From: a bacterium
GTDB taxonomy: Bacteria > Patescibacteria > ABY1 > BM507 > VMTK01
Assembly: GCA_030641105.1 (NCBI GenBank)
Contig: DAOWHZ010000099.1
Location: forward strand, 1-11,227
Direction of reading: 5' to 3'
Length of the DNA: 11,227 nt
The notes under the pieces were generated by a model. It had not been told where the DNA came from, made no database searches, and saw nothing but the letters and a program-made list of their open reading frames with translations. Numbering within the stretch: position 1 is the first letter of the stretch; every line of letters starts with the position of its first letter. The translations under genes and the position numbers were made by a program. Shown here one piece after another: positions 5,006-11,227 of the stretch.

Positions 5006-6271
5006 CTACGGAATCAAAGATGAAAACCACTTCTTTATCTTTTCTACAGTTTTGTCCACAGCCGCTCCGCCAGGCCAATGTAAACTTAAACCACTTTTAG
5101 TTTTAGTCAGCTGATTGCCCCAGACAACTAAACCTAAAGCGGTTAAAAAAGTAGTGTCATTAACTTTATCAATTGTTATGTCAAGATTTTTATTACTGGC
5201 TAGACAAGCTGGCAAACGCAGCTCTTTCTTGGCCAGCTCAACAATATCAGCTATCTTACTGCCGCCGCCAATTAAAAAAACACCTGCCGGCAACATGCCG
5301 GAGCGATCAATCTTTTTGAATTCTTCATCAACTTTGGCAAAAATTTCCTCTACTCGCGCCTCAATAATTTCTGCAATATATTTCCTGGATATTATCATAC
5401 TTTCTTCAGCCACACCTTCTTCGCTTGCCAAATCACTTATATCAACTTCATCTTTTTTACTAAATTGGCCGGCTTTAGCGCTGCCATGCTCTATTTTAAT
5501 CCGTTCAGCTAAATTAATCGGGCAGCGCAAGCCAATAGCCACATCAGCGGTAATATGTTCGGAACCAATCGGCAAAACCGCTGTATGCAATAATTCTCCT
5601 TCTTCAAAAATAGCTAAGCTGGTTGTTGCCGAACCAATATTAATTAAAGCCGCGCCTAATTCTTTTTGCTTAGCGCCAATTACAGCTTCTGCCGCCGCTA
5701 AAGGAGAAAGGACCAAATCCTCAATATCCAAGCCAACGCGATAAATTGCTTTGGTTAAATTTTTAATTTGGCTGGATAATCCCTGAATAATTAAAGTTTC
5801 CACTTCTAACCTGACTCCGGTCATGCCTAATGGATCCTTAATATCCTCTTGATTATCTACACTAAATTTAACCGGGATTACATGCAGAATTTCATAATTA
5901 GGCGGCACAGATAAAGCTTGAGCCGCCTCAATGGCTCTGCTAATATCGTCTTCGCTAATTTCACCGTCGCTTTTCCCCACAGCCACTACGCCCCGGCTTC
6001 TTTCACATTTAATGCTTGGGCCGTTAATGCCCACCCAGACACTGCTGATCGGTACGCCTACGATTCTTTCCGCCTTTTCCAAGCAGGACGAAATAGCAGA
6101 AGTTGTATCTTCAATACTATTAACCACCCCGCGATTAATGCCTTGGGCCGGCGCTTCTACAGCGCCGATTATTTGTAATCGTTCACTGTTTTCGCTGGCA
6201 ATACACTGGCCTACTACTAATCTAATAGCAGTTGAACCAATGTCCAGACCGGCAATTATATTGTCTTTCAT
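5006..6271 (-). CDS. ftsA: Cell division protein FtsA (actin-like membrane anchor of FtsZ)
   Basis: FtsA is an actin-fold ATPase that tethers FtsZ to the membrane. The ATG at 6271 (MKDNIIAGLDIGSTAIRLVVG) gives 421 residues. An in-frame start 39 bases upstream would add an unconserved leader from repeat DNA and is rejected. Visible: phosphate-1 loop GLDIGSTAIRLVVG (8-21), the SHS2/1C domain from about 86 to 165, a phosphate-2 region LINIGSATTSLAIF (209-222), the adenosine motif FLIGGGSKI (332-340), and a C-terminal amphipathic helix VEKIKKWFSSLIP (409-421) that fits the usual membrane anchor. Phosphate-2 is unusual: the common DIGGGTT reads NIGSATT, losing the acidic residue. Its partner ftsZ is next downstream and retains the matching C-terminal peptide. 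No ftsQ-like gene lies next to it. Identification is firm. Confidence 0.96.
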   Translation of the reverse strand: MKDNIIAGLDIGSTAIRLVVGQCIASENSERLQIIGAVEAPAQGINRGVVNSIEDTTSAISSCLEKAERIVGVPISSVWVGINGPSIKCERSRGVVAVGKSDGEISEDDISRAIEAAQALSVPPNYEILHVIPVKFSVDNQEDIKDPLGMTGVRLEVETLIIQGLSSQIKNLTKAIYRVGLDIEDLVLSPLAAAEAVIGAKQKELGAALINIGSATTSLAIFEEGELLHTAVLPIGSEHITADVAIGLRCPINLAERIKIEHGSAKAGQFSKKDEVDISDLASEEGVAEESMIISRKYIAEIIEARVEEIFAKVDEEFKKIDRSGMLPAGVFLIGGGSKIADIVELAKKELRLPACLASNKNLDITIDKVNDTTFLTALGLVVWGNQLTKTKSGLSLHWPGGAAVDKTVEKIKKWFSSLIP

Positions 6272-6303
6272 AAACAAATATTTATTATATAAATTAAGGT
6301 TAA

Positions 6304-6485
6304 CTCCCACAAATCAACAAATATTATTTTTTTGTCATCCCGAACCAGCTTTAGCTGGTGAGGGATCTGCGGCCATGATTAATCGTTCTTGTCATGGTCA
6401 TAGATCCCTCACTTGCAAGCAAGTTCGGGATGACAAAACAATATTGTATTTGTAAATTTGTAGTGGATTTGTTGATTTGTGGGAG
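6304..6485. repeat. Palindromic intergenic element, family A copy 3 (dgkA-ftsA gap)
   Basis: This is the best-preserved copy. The outer arms 6304-6322 and 6467-6485 are a perfect 19-bp inverted repeat. The core ends TTTTGTCATCCCGAAC and its complement (6330-6345, 6423-6438) are perfect over 16 bp, and TGAGGGATCT pairs with AGATCCCTCA further in (6359-6368, 6402-6411). Each arm carries its own small hairpin (CCAGC-TTTA-GCTGG and ACTTGC-AA-GCAAGT), as in a cruciform. The element spans almost the whole gap, ending five bases before the dgkA stop. Confidence 0.9.
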
Positions 6486-6489
6486 CTAA

Positions 6490-6864
6490 TTAAAAACTAC
6501 CAAACAATCTCATAATATAAGGATAAAAAATAATTATACCAACAATCACAGCGGTCAAAGAAGCCAACATTACCGCCGCTGCCATAATATCTTTAATTTC
6601 CTTAACATAACTGTTAATTCTCGGTTTTAAAACATCAGTGACCCGCTCCACTGCGCTATTAATAATTTCAGCTAAAATAACTAAACTAATAACTAAAATC
6701 AGCAAACACCATTCAAGGCGATTCACTTGAAAAAACCAAGCTAAGAGCATTATTATTAATGCCGCTATGCTTTGAATTTGTAAATTCTGCTCTTCTTTGA
6801 ATGTTTTAAATAAACCGCGAAAAGCATATATGAAACTTTTAAATAATCGTCTAATCTTTATCAT
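6490..6864 (-). CDS. dgkA: Diacylglycerol/undecaprenol kinase family membrane protein
   Basis: Members of this small integral-membrane kinase family phosphorylate diacylglycerol or, in many Gram-positive-type bacteria, undecaprenol, feeding the lipid carrier of cell-wall synthesis. The 124 residues match the usual size. Visible: amphipathic N-terminus with SFIYAFRGL (10-18), EEQNLQIQ (24-31), three membrane segments (about 32-48, 52-70 and 93-116), and the catalytic signature EIINSAVERVTD (66-77), with the conserved Glu, Asn, Glu and Asp, followed by KDIMAAAVMLAS (91-102). The ATG at 6864 is the only sensible start and lacks a Shine-Dalgarno sequence. It lies between ybeY and ftsA. The YbeY-DgkA pairing is common in Gram-positive-like bacteria and supports the call. 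The substrate cannot be decided from sequence. Confidence 0.93.
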   Translation of the reverse strand: MIKIRRLFKSFIYAFRGLFKTFKEEQNLQIQSIAALIIMLLAWFFQVNRLEWCLLILVISLVILAEIINSAVERVTDVLKPRINSYVKEIKDIMAAAVMLASLTAVIVGIIIFYPYIMRLFGSF

Positions 6865-6872
6865 ATAAATGC

Positions 6873-7058
6873 AAAATGAATAATAATAAAATTTCTAATT
6901 ATTCTAATTTCTAATTGACCTAATTTCTAATCAAATCACAATTCCTAAATTCCAAATCCTAAAAAGAATAAAAAATTAGACATTAGATATTGGGTATTGG
7001 GGCTTGATTAGAATAATTAGAAATTAGAATAATTAGAAATTTTATTATTATTCATTTT
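6873..7058. repeat. Perfect 44-bp inverted repeat between dgkA and ybeY
   Basis: Arms 6873-6916 and 7015-7058 are exact reverse complements over 44 bp and built from TTCTAATT units; a 98-bp spacer separates them. The right arm contains the last 13 codons and the TAA of ybeY. The left arm ends nine bases from the dgkA start. In the ybeY-dgkA message this would form a long stem isolating the dgkA start. Confidence 0.9.
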
Positions 7059-7484
7059 TAATTTCTCTATAAATTCTCTCCCCAACCTCTCCATCTCCCT
7101 CCTGCTCTTCTCTGTTTTATCATCATATCCTAATAAATGCAACAGCCCATGAACTAAAATAAAAATTAACTCCTGTCTTACACTATTGTTAAATCTCTTA
7201 GCTTGTCTTTTTACTTGAGTATAATCAATAATCACTTCGCCCAAGAAATTACTTTGTTCATTATCAAGACTTGTCCCGACCGTAGCATCGGGGAAAGCCA
7301 AAACATCTGTTATTTTATTAATGCCGCGATATGTTTTGTTTAATTTGCGAATTGTTTTATCACCAACAAAAGCGATTGATACCTCGCAATTCTGTTTTTT
7401 ATAATATTTTAAAAAATTCTCCACTACTTTTTGAACTAACACTAAATCAATTTTGCTTCTGGTTTTATTATTAATTTCAATCAT
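7017..7484 (-). CDS. ybeY: Endoribonuclease YbeY (16S rRNA maturation / ribosome quality control)
   Basis: YbeY is a zinc-dependent single-strand RNase involved in 16S rRNA 3'-end processing. The 155 residues include the conserved LNKTYRGINKITDVLAFP (48-65, Arg53 matching the RNA-contact arginine region), LGEVIID (81-87) and the metal motif HGLLHLLGYDD (112-122). His112 and His116 are the first two zinc ligands; the third position, His in the classical HGxLHLxGYDH, is Asp122 here. An Asp at this position is seen in other YbeY proteins, so activity may be retained. The final 13 residues (KMNNNKISNYSNF) come from the arm of a 44-bp inverted repeat, so the ancestral end was probably near EFIEKL. 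The ATG at 7484 (MIEINNKT) has no Shine-Dalgarno sequence. It is followed by dgkA, a usual neighbour. Confidence 0.95.
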   Translation of the reverse strand: MIEINNKTRSKIDLVLVQKVVENFLKYYKKQNCEVSIAFVGDKTIRKLNKTYRGINKITDVLAFPDATVGTSLDNEQSNFLGEVIIDYTQVKRQAKRFNNSVRQELIFILVHGLLHLLGYDDKTEKSRREMERLGREFIEKLKMNNNKISNYSNF

Positions 7485-7556
7485 GGATTTTAGTTAATTA
7501 GTTGCATAGTTTTTAATCCTAAATATTCTAAACTGTTTAACCGATTAACCGATTAA
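7485..7556. repeat. Short AT-rich inverted and tandem repeat before ybeY
   Basis: This 72-bp gap contains AATTAGTT and AACTAATT as distant inverted arms and a tandem ACCGATTA unit. It is a much weaker version of the palindromes in the other gaps. No promoter or Shine-Dalgarno sequence is evident, so ybeY is probably read from upstream. Confidence 0.35.
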
Positions 7557-8906
7557 CTAATTCCCAATTTCCAGTGATTTTATCATCATCTCAAAAATAT
7601 TTATATAATCCAACACATTGTCCTGGCCCGGGATATAAGTAATGGTAATAATATTATTATATTGCTTGTCAGTTAAATAAATAATTAAGCCGTCTTCGCT
7701 TTTAATGCCCTGCCAATTATCAGTTATAATTAATTTAGCGCTATCAATCGTAGCTATGTCAAATTGTTTTTTATACCAATTGCCAATTGGTTCCCTGTCC
7801 TGATTGTCCTGGCCAATCACCTGAATAAACTGATTATCACTTGATCTAAACATAACTGAATCATCTCCGCCAATAGCGCTAAAAGACCAATCAGCCGGAT
7901 AAAGCAAATTATAATTAAAACTATTGTTTAAATATTTGCTAATATTTGGATTATTAATCAGCTTATTTGCTCCAGCTGGATTATATAAATTCATTACTTC
8001 AGATAAATCATTATAGCCATCGCCATCACTATCCATATTGCCTGCATCACAACCTAATAATATTTCTTCTTTGTCAGCCAAGCCGTCATTATCACTGTCC
8101 GTCGCCATTACAAAATCAGCAGTTGATGCGGCGCCAGAAGAATCATCCGCTTTTGTCATTTCCGGCCAAATTTCACTTTCTAATTTCCATTCATTTATTT
8201 CCAGCGCCATTGTTATGGTTGCTTTTTCTTCAAGCCCTTTTATTGTTATATATAATGTTGCTATATTATCTTTTACTCTTTCGTCAATATCTTTTATTTC
8301 TGCTAAATTCGGCGCGAACTGTGTTAGCGCGGCAACAAAATCCGCTTTAGCAGAACCTGATAAACTGTTATATTTCCGCTTTTGTTTTGTTAATTCTAAT
8401 AATTTTTTTTCACTGCCATACTTTCTGATCACTTGTTCATAATCATTAAAGGTATTTATTTTATCAAATTCAGCTCTCATGTCCATATAAGCCGCTTTAG
8501 CTGATTTTATTGATGTTGCCTTAATTTCAGGTTTTACTGGTTTTGGCTCTGCTGGCTGGGTAGGTTGGCTGGTTTTTTCAGTTTCAACTTTTGCTGGAGT
8601 TGAGCTATCTTCAGGTATTTGACTGGACTCCCTTGGTTGTATTACAAATAAATAATAATACAATCCTCCGATAATGACCATTAAAAATATTATTCCTCCA
8701 ATTATAATAAACAGGCCGGTCTTTTTGGTTTTACTGGCTTTAACATAAGAAGAGCGAAATCGCTCCGGCATGGTATGCACAACAATATCCTTATTAATTT
8801 TCACTTCCTCTTCCGCAAGTTGTTGTTCTGCGGATTGAGCAGTAATTTCCTGTTCATCTTTTACTTCTATTTCATCTTTATTTTTCTTTTTTAGAATATT
8901 AAACAT
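7557..8906 (-). CDS. Single-pass membrane protein with thrombospondin type 3-like repeats and a PsbP-like C-terminal domain
   Basis: The ATG at 8906 (MFNILKKKNKDEIEV) gives 449 residues. A longer frame starting at 9017 would translate a palindromic repeat and is rejected. Order of parts: a charged cytoplasmic N-terminus (1-63), one membrane helix (about 64-88, GLFIIIGGIIFLMVIIGG), a Pro/Thr/Lys-rich stalk (about 90-130), an alpha/beta domain of unknown type (about 135-250, SAKAAYMDMRAEFDKINT on), two DSDxDG calcium-binding-type repeats (DSDNDGLADKEE 270-281, DSDGDGYNDLSE 292-303), and a C-terminal domain starting NYNLLYPADWSF (331-342). The last resembles PsbP-like or lipoprotein domains with an F/Y-x-hydrophobic-YPxxW opening; that link is tentative. 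Most of the protein should be outside the membrane. It shares layout and the MF start with the next upstream gene. Exact function unknown. Confidence 0.8.
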   Translation of the reverse strand: MFNILKKKNKDEIEVKDEQEITAQSAEQQLAEEEVKINKDIVVHTMPERFRSSYVKASKTKKTGLFIIIGGIIFLMVIIGGLYYYLFVIQPRESSQIPEDSSTPAKVETEKTSQPTQPAEPKPVKPEIKATSIKSAKAAYMDMRAEFDKINTFNDYEQVIRKYGSEKKLLELTKQKRKYNSLSGSAKADFVAALTQFAPNLAEIKDIDERVKDNIATLYITIKGLEEKATITMALEINEWKLESEIWPEMTKADDSSGAASTADFVMATDSDNDGLADKEEILLGCDAGNMDSDGDGYNDLSEVMNLYNPAGANKLINNPNISKYLNNSFNYNLLYPADWSFSAIGGDDSVMFRSSDNQFIQVIGQDNQDREPIGNWYKKQFDIATIDSAKLIITDNWQGIKSEDGLIIYLTDKQYNNIITITYIPGQDNVLDYINIFEMMIKSLEIGN

Positions 8907-8913
8907 AAATATA

Positions 8914-9031
8914 ATGCAAAATGAAAAATTAAAAATGTCCCGAAGAGATGCCGAAACATCTTTCGGGATGTCTTCGGCAAATAATGAAATGTAAAATACA
9001 AAATTTTTAATTAACATTATTCATTTTGCAT
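8914..9031. repeat. Palindromic spacer with CCGAA/TTCGG core
   Basis: The outer arms ATGCAAAATGAA (8914-8925) and TTCATTTTGCAT (9020-9031) are a perfect 12-bp inverted repeat. The core has alternative pairings: CCCGAA with TTCGGG (8939-8944, 8962-8967) or TGCCGAA with TTCGGCA (8949-8955, 8973-8979). The two core pairings overlap in space, so the RNA could switch between folds. TGCATTTTGCATTTT near 9024-9042 is a short tandem. Confidence 0.7.
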
Positions 9032-9064
9032 TTTGCATTTTTAATTTTTCTCGTAACTCTAAAT

Positions 9065-9805
9065 TTATTTAATTTCGTAGAACCTCCCTGTTCCCTTGGG
9101 ATTATAACCATCCTTTACTTCATCGCCATCTAAAAATCCATCGCCATCAGTATCAGGATTTAATGGATCTGTTTGATAAACCTTAACTTCTTCCCGGTCA
9201 AACAAACCATCGCCATCACTATCAACAGAATTAAGGTTAGTGCCTAATTGTTTTTCTTCTTCATCAGTTAATCCGTCCTGATCACTGTCTTTTGGCTGTG
9301 CAAAAGTTGGCGCGGTTTCTTGCTTTTCATCTTGTGATTTTAGTTGTTCCGGGGTTACTATCTTACTATTATCTGCTGGCTCTTCAACTGTATTGCTAAT
9401 TTCTTCGCCAACCAGACCAGCTGACTTAAAATACTTACCATAAGCCCAGTAGCCGGTATAACCAACCAAAGCTATTACCAAAATAATCACGGCGATTGCG
9501 ATATACTTTTTTGCTTCACCAATGTTTATAGGCGCTGTTTTGCTTTCTTTGCCTCCCGCAGAAGAATCAATGGATTTTTTTGCTTTGGGCTGAAACACTT
9601 CTGGCCTCGTTAAATGTTTACTATCTAACGGAGCTGGCTTGGCTAGCTGGTTAGTATCAGCAAAAATGTCTTCTGCTTTCTTGTCCTGACCGCCAGTGGA
9701 TGCAGCCCCTACGCTTGGTGGAACAGGGGCTTGCTTTGGTTGAACCGGAGATGGACCAGCTGGAACAGTATTATTTTCTTTTTTATTTTTTACATCATCA
9801 AACAT
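9065..9805 (-). CDS. Single-pass membrane protein with three thrombospondin type 3-like calcium-binding repeats
   Basis: The ATG at 9805 (MFDDVKNKKENN) gives 246 residues. The longer frame to 9883 has an Ile/Arg-rich leader read from GCGAAT repeat DNA and is rejected. Parts: a Pro/Ala/Lys-rich, probably disordered cytoplasmic N-terminus (1-100, including EDIFADTN at 45-52), one membrane helix (about 101-123, YIAIAVIILVIALVGYTGYW), an acidic linker, then three repeats of DxDxDGLxDxEE type: DSDQDGLTDEEE (173-184), DSDGDGLFDREE (195-206) and DTDGDGFLDGDE (218-229), ending soon after at GTGRFYEIK. These repeats bind calcium in thrombospondin and in bacterial surface proteins. The C-terminal half is predicted outside the cell. 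Repeats and helix are clear; the role (adhesion, envelope scaffolding) is not. Confidence 0.85.
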   Translation of the reverse strand: MFDDVKNKKENNTVPAGPSPVQPKQAPVPPSVGAASTGGQDKKAEDIFADTNQLAKPAPLDSKHLTRPEVFQPKAKKSIDSSAGGKESKTAPINIGEAKKYIAIAVIILVIALVGYTGYWAYGKYFKSAGLVGEEISNTVEEPADNSKIVTPEQLKSQDEKQETAPTFAQPKDSDQDGLTDEEEKQLGTNLNSVDSDGDGLFDREEVKVYQTDPLNPDTDGDGFLDGDEVKDGYNPKGTGRFYEIK

Positions 9806-9816
9806 AAAATTATTAA

Positions 9817-9900
9817 ATAATGCGAATGCCGCAAATATGCGAATGCAAATTATTCGCATAATTCGTATTCGCAGTATTCGCATTATATTTATATGCGAAT
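9817..9900. repeat. Palindrome, family B copy 2 (GCGAAT-rich)
   Basis: The arms ATAATGCGAAT (9817-9827) and ATTCGCATTAT (9876-9886) are perfect. Inside, ATGCGAAT and ATTCGCAT pair again, and a further ATATGCGAAT follows at 9891-9900. The TATAATGCGAA-like ends resemble the palindrome upstream of nrdR (2273-2379). It fills the gap between the fibronectin III gene and the next membrane-protein gene. Confidence 0.75.
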
Positions 9901-9925
9901 AATATTAAATTCTTTTAACGATAAA

Positions 9926-11227
9926 CTATGGAAATGTTTTAGCATGAGCTTCGTTTGTTTCTTCACTTTCCTCTCCATTAATATTTTCTGATTTAACTAT
10001 AAAATAATAATCTTGATCATTATTTAAGCCAGTAGCTTGATATGATGCGCCAAAACCTCCTAAGCTGTTTGAATTAGGATAAGGGCCGCCTGATATTGTG
10101 CTCCAATATATATTAACATCATTAACCCCGGCCGAATCCAAACTCCAGCTTAAATCAATTACTGTATTATCAGTACTGCTGGCAGTCGCAATTAAATTAT
10201 TTGGCGCTGCAAAAGGCGTGCTATCTTCTTCAATAGAATATCCGCTTTCATTATCATAATCATCATAAGCGGTAACAGCAAAATAGTACTCCTGCCCGTT
10301 AGTTAAACCGCTAACAATAGCCCCGCTAACATCACCAACATCTTCTGAGCCGCCATAACCAACTACTACGCGAGGTTGTGTGCCATAATAAACTTTATAA
10401 CCAACAGTATCATCAGTATTAGCATCCCAGCTTAATTCAACTTGGCTATCACCGGCAACAGCAGCTAATCCGGTCGGCGGGACTGGCGCGACTTTATCTT
10501 CTACCAAAACTTCAACATCATCTCCAACATATTCACTTTCGGCCCCAGTGTCATCATAAGAAGTTAAATTAAAATAATAAGTTGTATCATTTGTTAAACC
10601 AGTAACTGTATAATTATTTTGCGCTCCATTATCTATATCTATAAATATGTCATAATTACCAGCGCTTGTTCCATGATAAATTTTATAACCATCAGCGCCT
10701 GCAACTATGTTCCAGCTTACATTTACACTGCCGCCCGCCATCGCGGTATTATCATTAACCACATTAAAACCAGTAGGAATATCTGGGATGCCTTCACGCA
10801 AATAATAAAAATCTTTTAAAATATTTTGCGCAGTAGAAGATCCTCTAATAACCGTGTCTCCGACTCCGCTTAAAATCGCTGGAAAATCATCAGCCGTACC
10901 CGCTCCACCGTCATCACGGCAATAATATATATCATACTTAGTATCAAAACAACCGGCGTCAGATATTGAACAATTAGTAACACTATCTATCCATGGCTCC
11001 CAAATGCCAGAAGCAGGAATGGGCGGCCAAGGGTTCTCGCACAAAAATACATAAACCTGGGCTTTGCCTTCTTTGCTTTGTCCGACAGTATTATTTATCT
11101 CATCTTCAGTTATAGTGGCTTTTGTCCTAATATAAGTTTTACCGTCTTTTACATTTTGCGAAGTAACAGTTTGCAAAGGATTATCAGAATCTGTCACGAT
11201 AGCTACCCCTGTATTATCAGAACTCCA
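9926..11227 (-). CDS. Secreted or surface protein with three fibronectin type III domains, C-terminal 433 residues, cut by window edge
   Basis: The frame is open to the right edge, so the 5' end lies outside; the GTG at 11197 is internal. The visible part starts WSSDNTGVAIVTDSDN and has a first domain of unknown type with several cysteines (CENPWPP, NCSISDAGC, YYC) ending near KDFYYLREGIPDIPTGF. Three fibronectin III modules follow (about residues 148-243, 249-340 and 341-433), each with the W, Y/F and GLxxxxxYYF landmarks (for example TGLTNDTTYYFNL and SGLTNGQEYYFAV). Fibronectin III arrays in bacteria act as extracellular adhesion or spacer modules. There is no C-terminal anchor (no LPXTG, no membrane helix), so the protein is either released or anchored through its missing N-terminal part. 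It is the first gene of the visible surface block. Confidence 0.85.
   Translation of the reverse strand, partial: WSSDNTGVAIVTDSDNPLQTVTSQNVKDGKTYIRTKATITEDEINNTVGQSKEGKAQVYVFLCENPWPPIPASGIWEPWIDSVTNCSISDAGCFDTKYDIYYCRDDGGAGTADDFPAILSGVGDTVIRGSSTAQNILKDFYYLREGIPDIPTGFNVVNDNTAMAGGSVNVSWNIVAGADGYKIYHGTSAGNYDIFIDIDNGAQNNYTVTGLTNDTTYYFNLTSYDDTGAESEYVGDDVEVLVEDKVAPVPPTGLAAVAGDSQVELSWDANTDDTVGYKVYYGTQPRVVVGYGGSEDVGDVSGAIVSGLTNGQEYYFAVTAYDDYDNESGYSIEEDSTPFAAPNNLIATASSTDNTVIDLSWSLDSAGVNDVNIYWSTISGGPYPNSNSLGGFGASYQATGLNNDQDYYFIVKSENINGEESEETNEAHAKTFP

Noticed and set aside
5051..5059. Third DnaA-box-like TTGTCCACA
   Set aside because: It lies in the coding sequence of ftsA, far from the pair at 2599-2625, and is a single variant match.
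6873..7058. CRISPR-like array of TTCTAATT units
   Set aside because: The units are short, AT-rich, variable in spacing and arranged as one inverted repeat, with no regular spacers or cas genes.
8907..9017. N-terminal extension of the 449-residue membrane protein
   Set aside because: The extra 37 residues come from a palindromic spacer; the MF start at 8906 parallels the neighbouring gene. The extensions at 9806-9883 and 6272-6310 were rejected for the same reason.

Overview
The window is AT-rich bacterial DNA in which every supported gene lies on the minus strand. It most resembles a genome of the Candidate Phyla Radiation (Patescibacteria, Parcubacteria-like). The grounds are inference, not proof: ultra-AT-rich spacers full of short palindromic repeats, starts without Shine-Dalgarno sequences, an FtsZ with an unusual N-terminal glycine loop, and surface proteins combining one membrane helix with thrombospondin type 3 repeats or carrying fibronectin III domains. 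No tRNA, rRNA, CRISPR array, transposase or phage gene was seen.

Read in the direction of transcription (from 11227 down to 1), the layout is as follows. (1) A surface block: the C-terminal part of a secreted fibronectin III protein (cut by the window edge), then two single-pass membrane proteins with calcium-binding-type DxDxDG repeats. (2) A compact core block: ybeY (rRNA maturation nuclease), a dgkA-type lipid kinase, ftsA and ftsZ (divisome initiation). (3) About 1.1 kb with no large gene (2268-3399). It holds a 59-residue small ORF with a near-perfect Shine-Dalgarno sequence, a possible second small ORF superimposed on a three-way-junction fold, a strong terminator, two DnaA-box matches beside an AT-rich tract, and a well-formed promoter with a NrdR-box-like palindrome in its spacer. 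(4) nrdR followed by nrdD (class III anaerobic ribonucleotide reductase, cut by the left edge). This suggests anaerobic deoxynucleotide synthesis under NrdR control, with NrdR probably repressing its own transcript.

The spacers are the most distinctive part. Nearly every gap carries a long inverted repeat, and several families recur: a TTTGTCAT-ended family (three copies), a GCGAAT-rich family (two copies), a CGCTAAAGCT mini-hairpin family (two copies) and AT-rich inverted repeats. Some run into coding sequence: the last 13 codons and stop of ybeY lie in one arm of a perfect 44-bp inverted repeat, and the ftsZ stop codon lies in a mini-hairpin. The best candidates for something undescribed are the 59-residue ORF and structured element at 2757-3118, and the nrd control region at 2388-2625.
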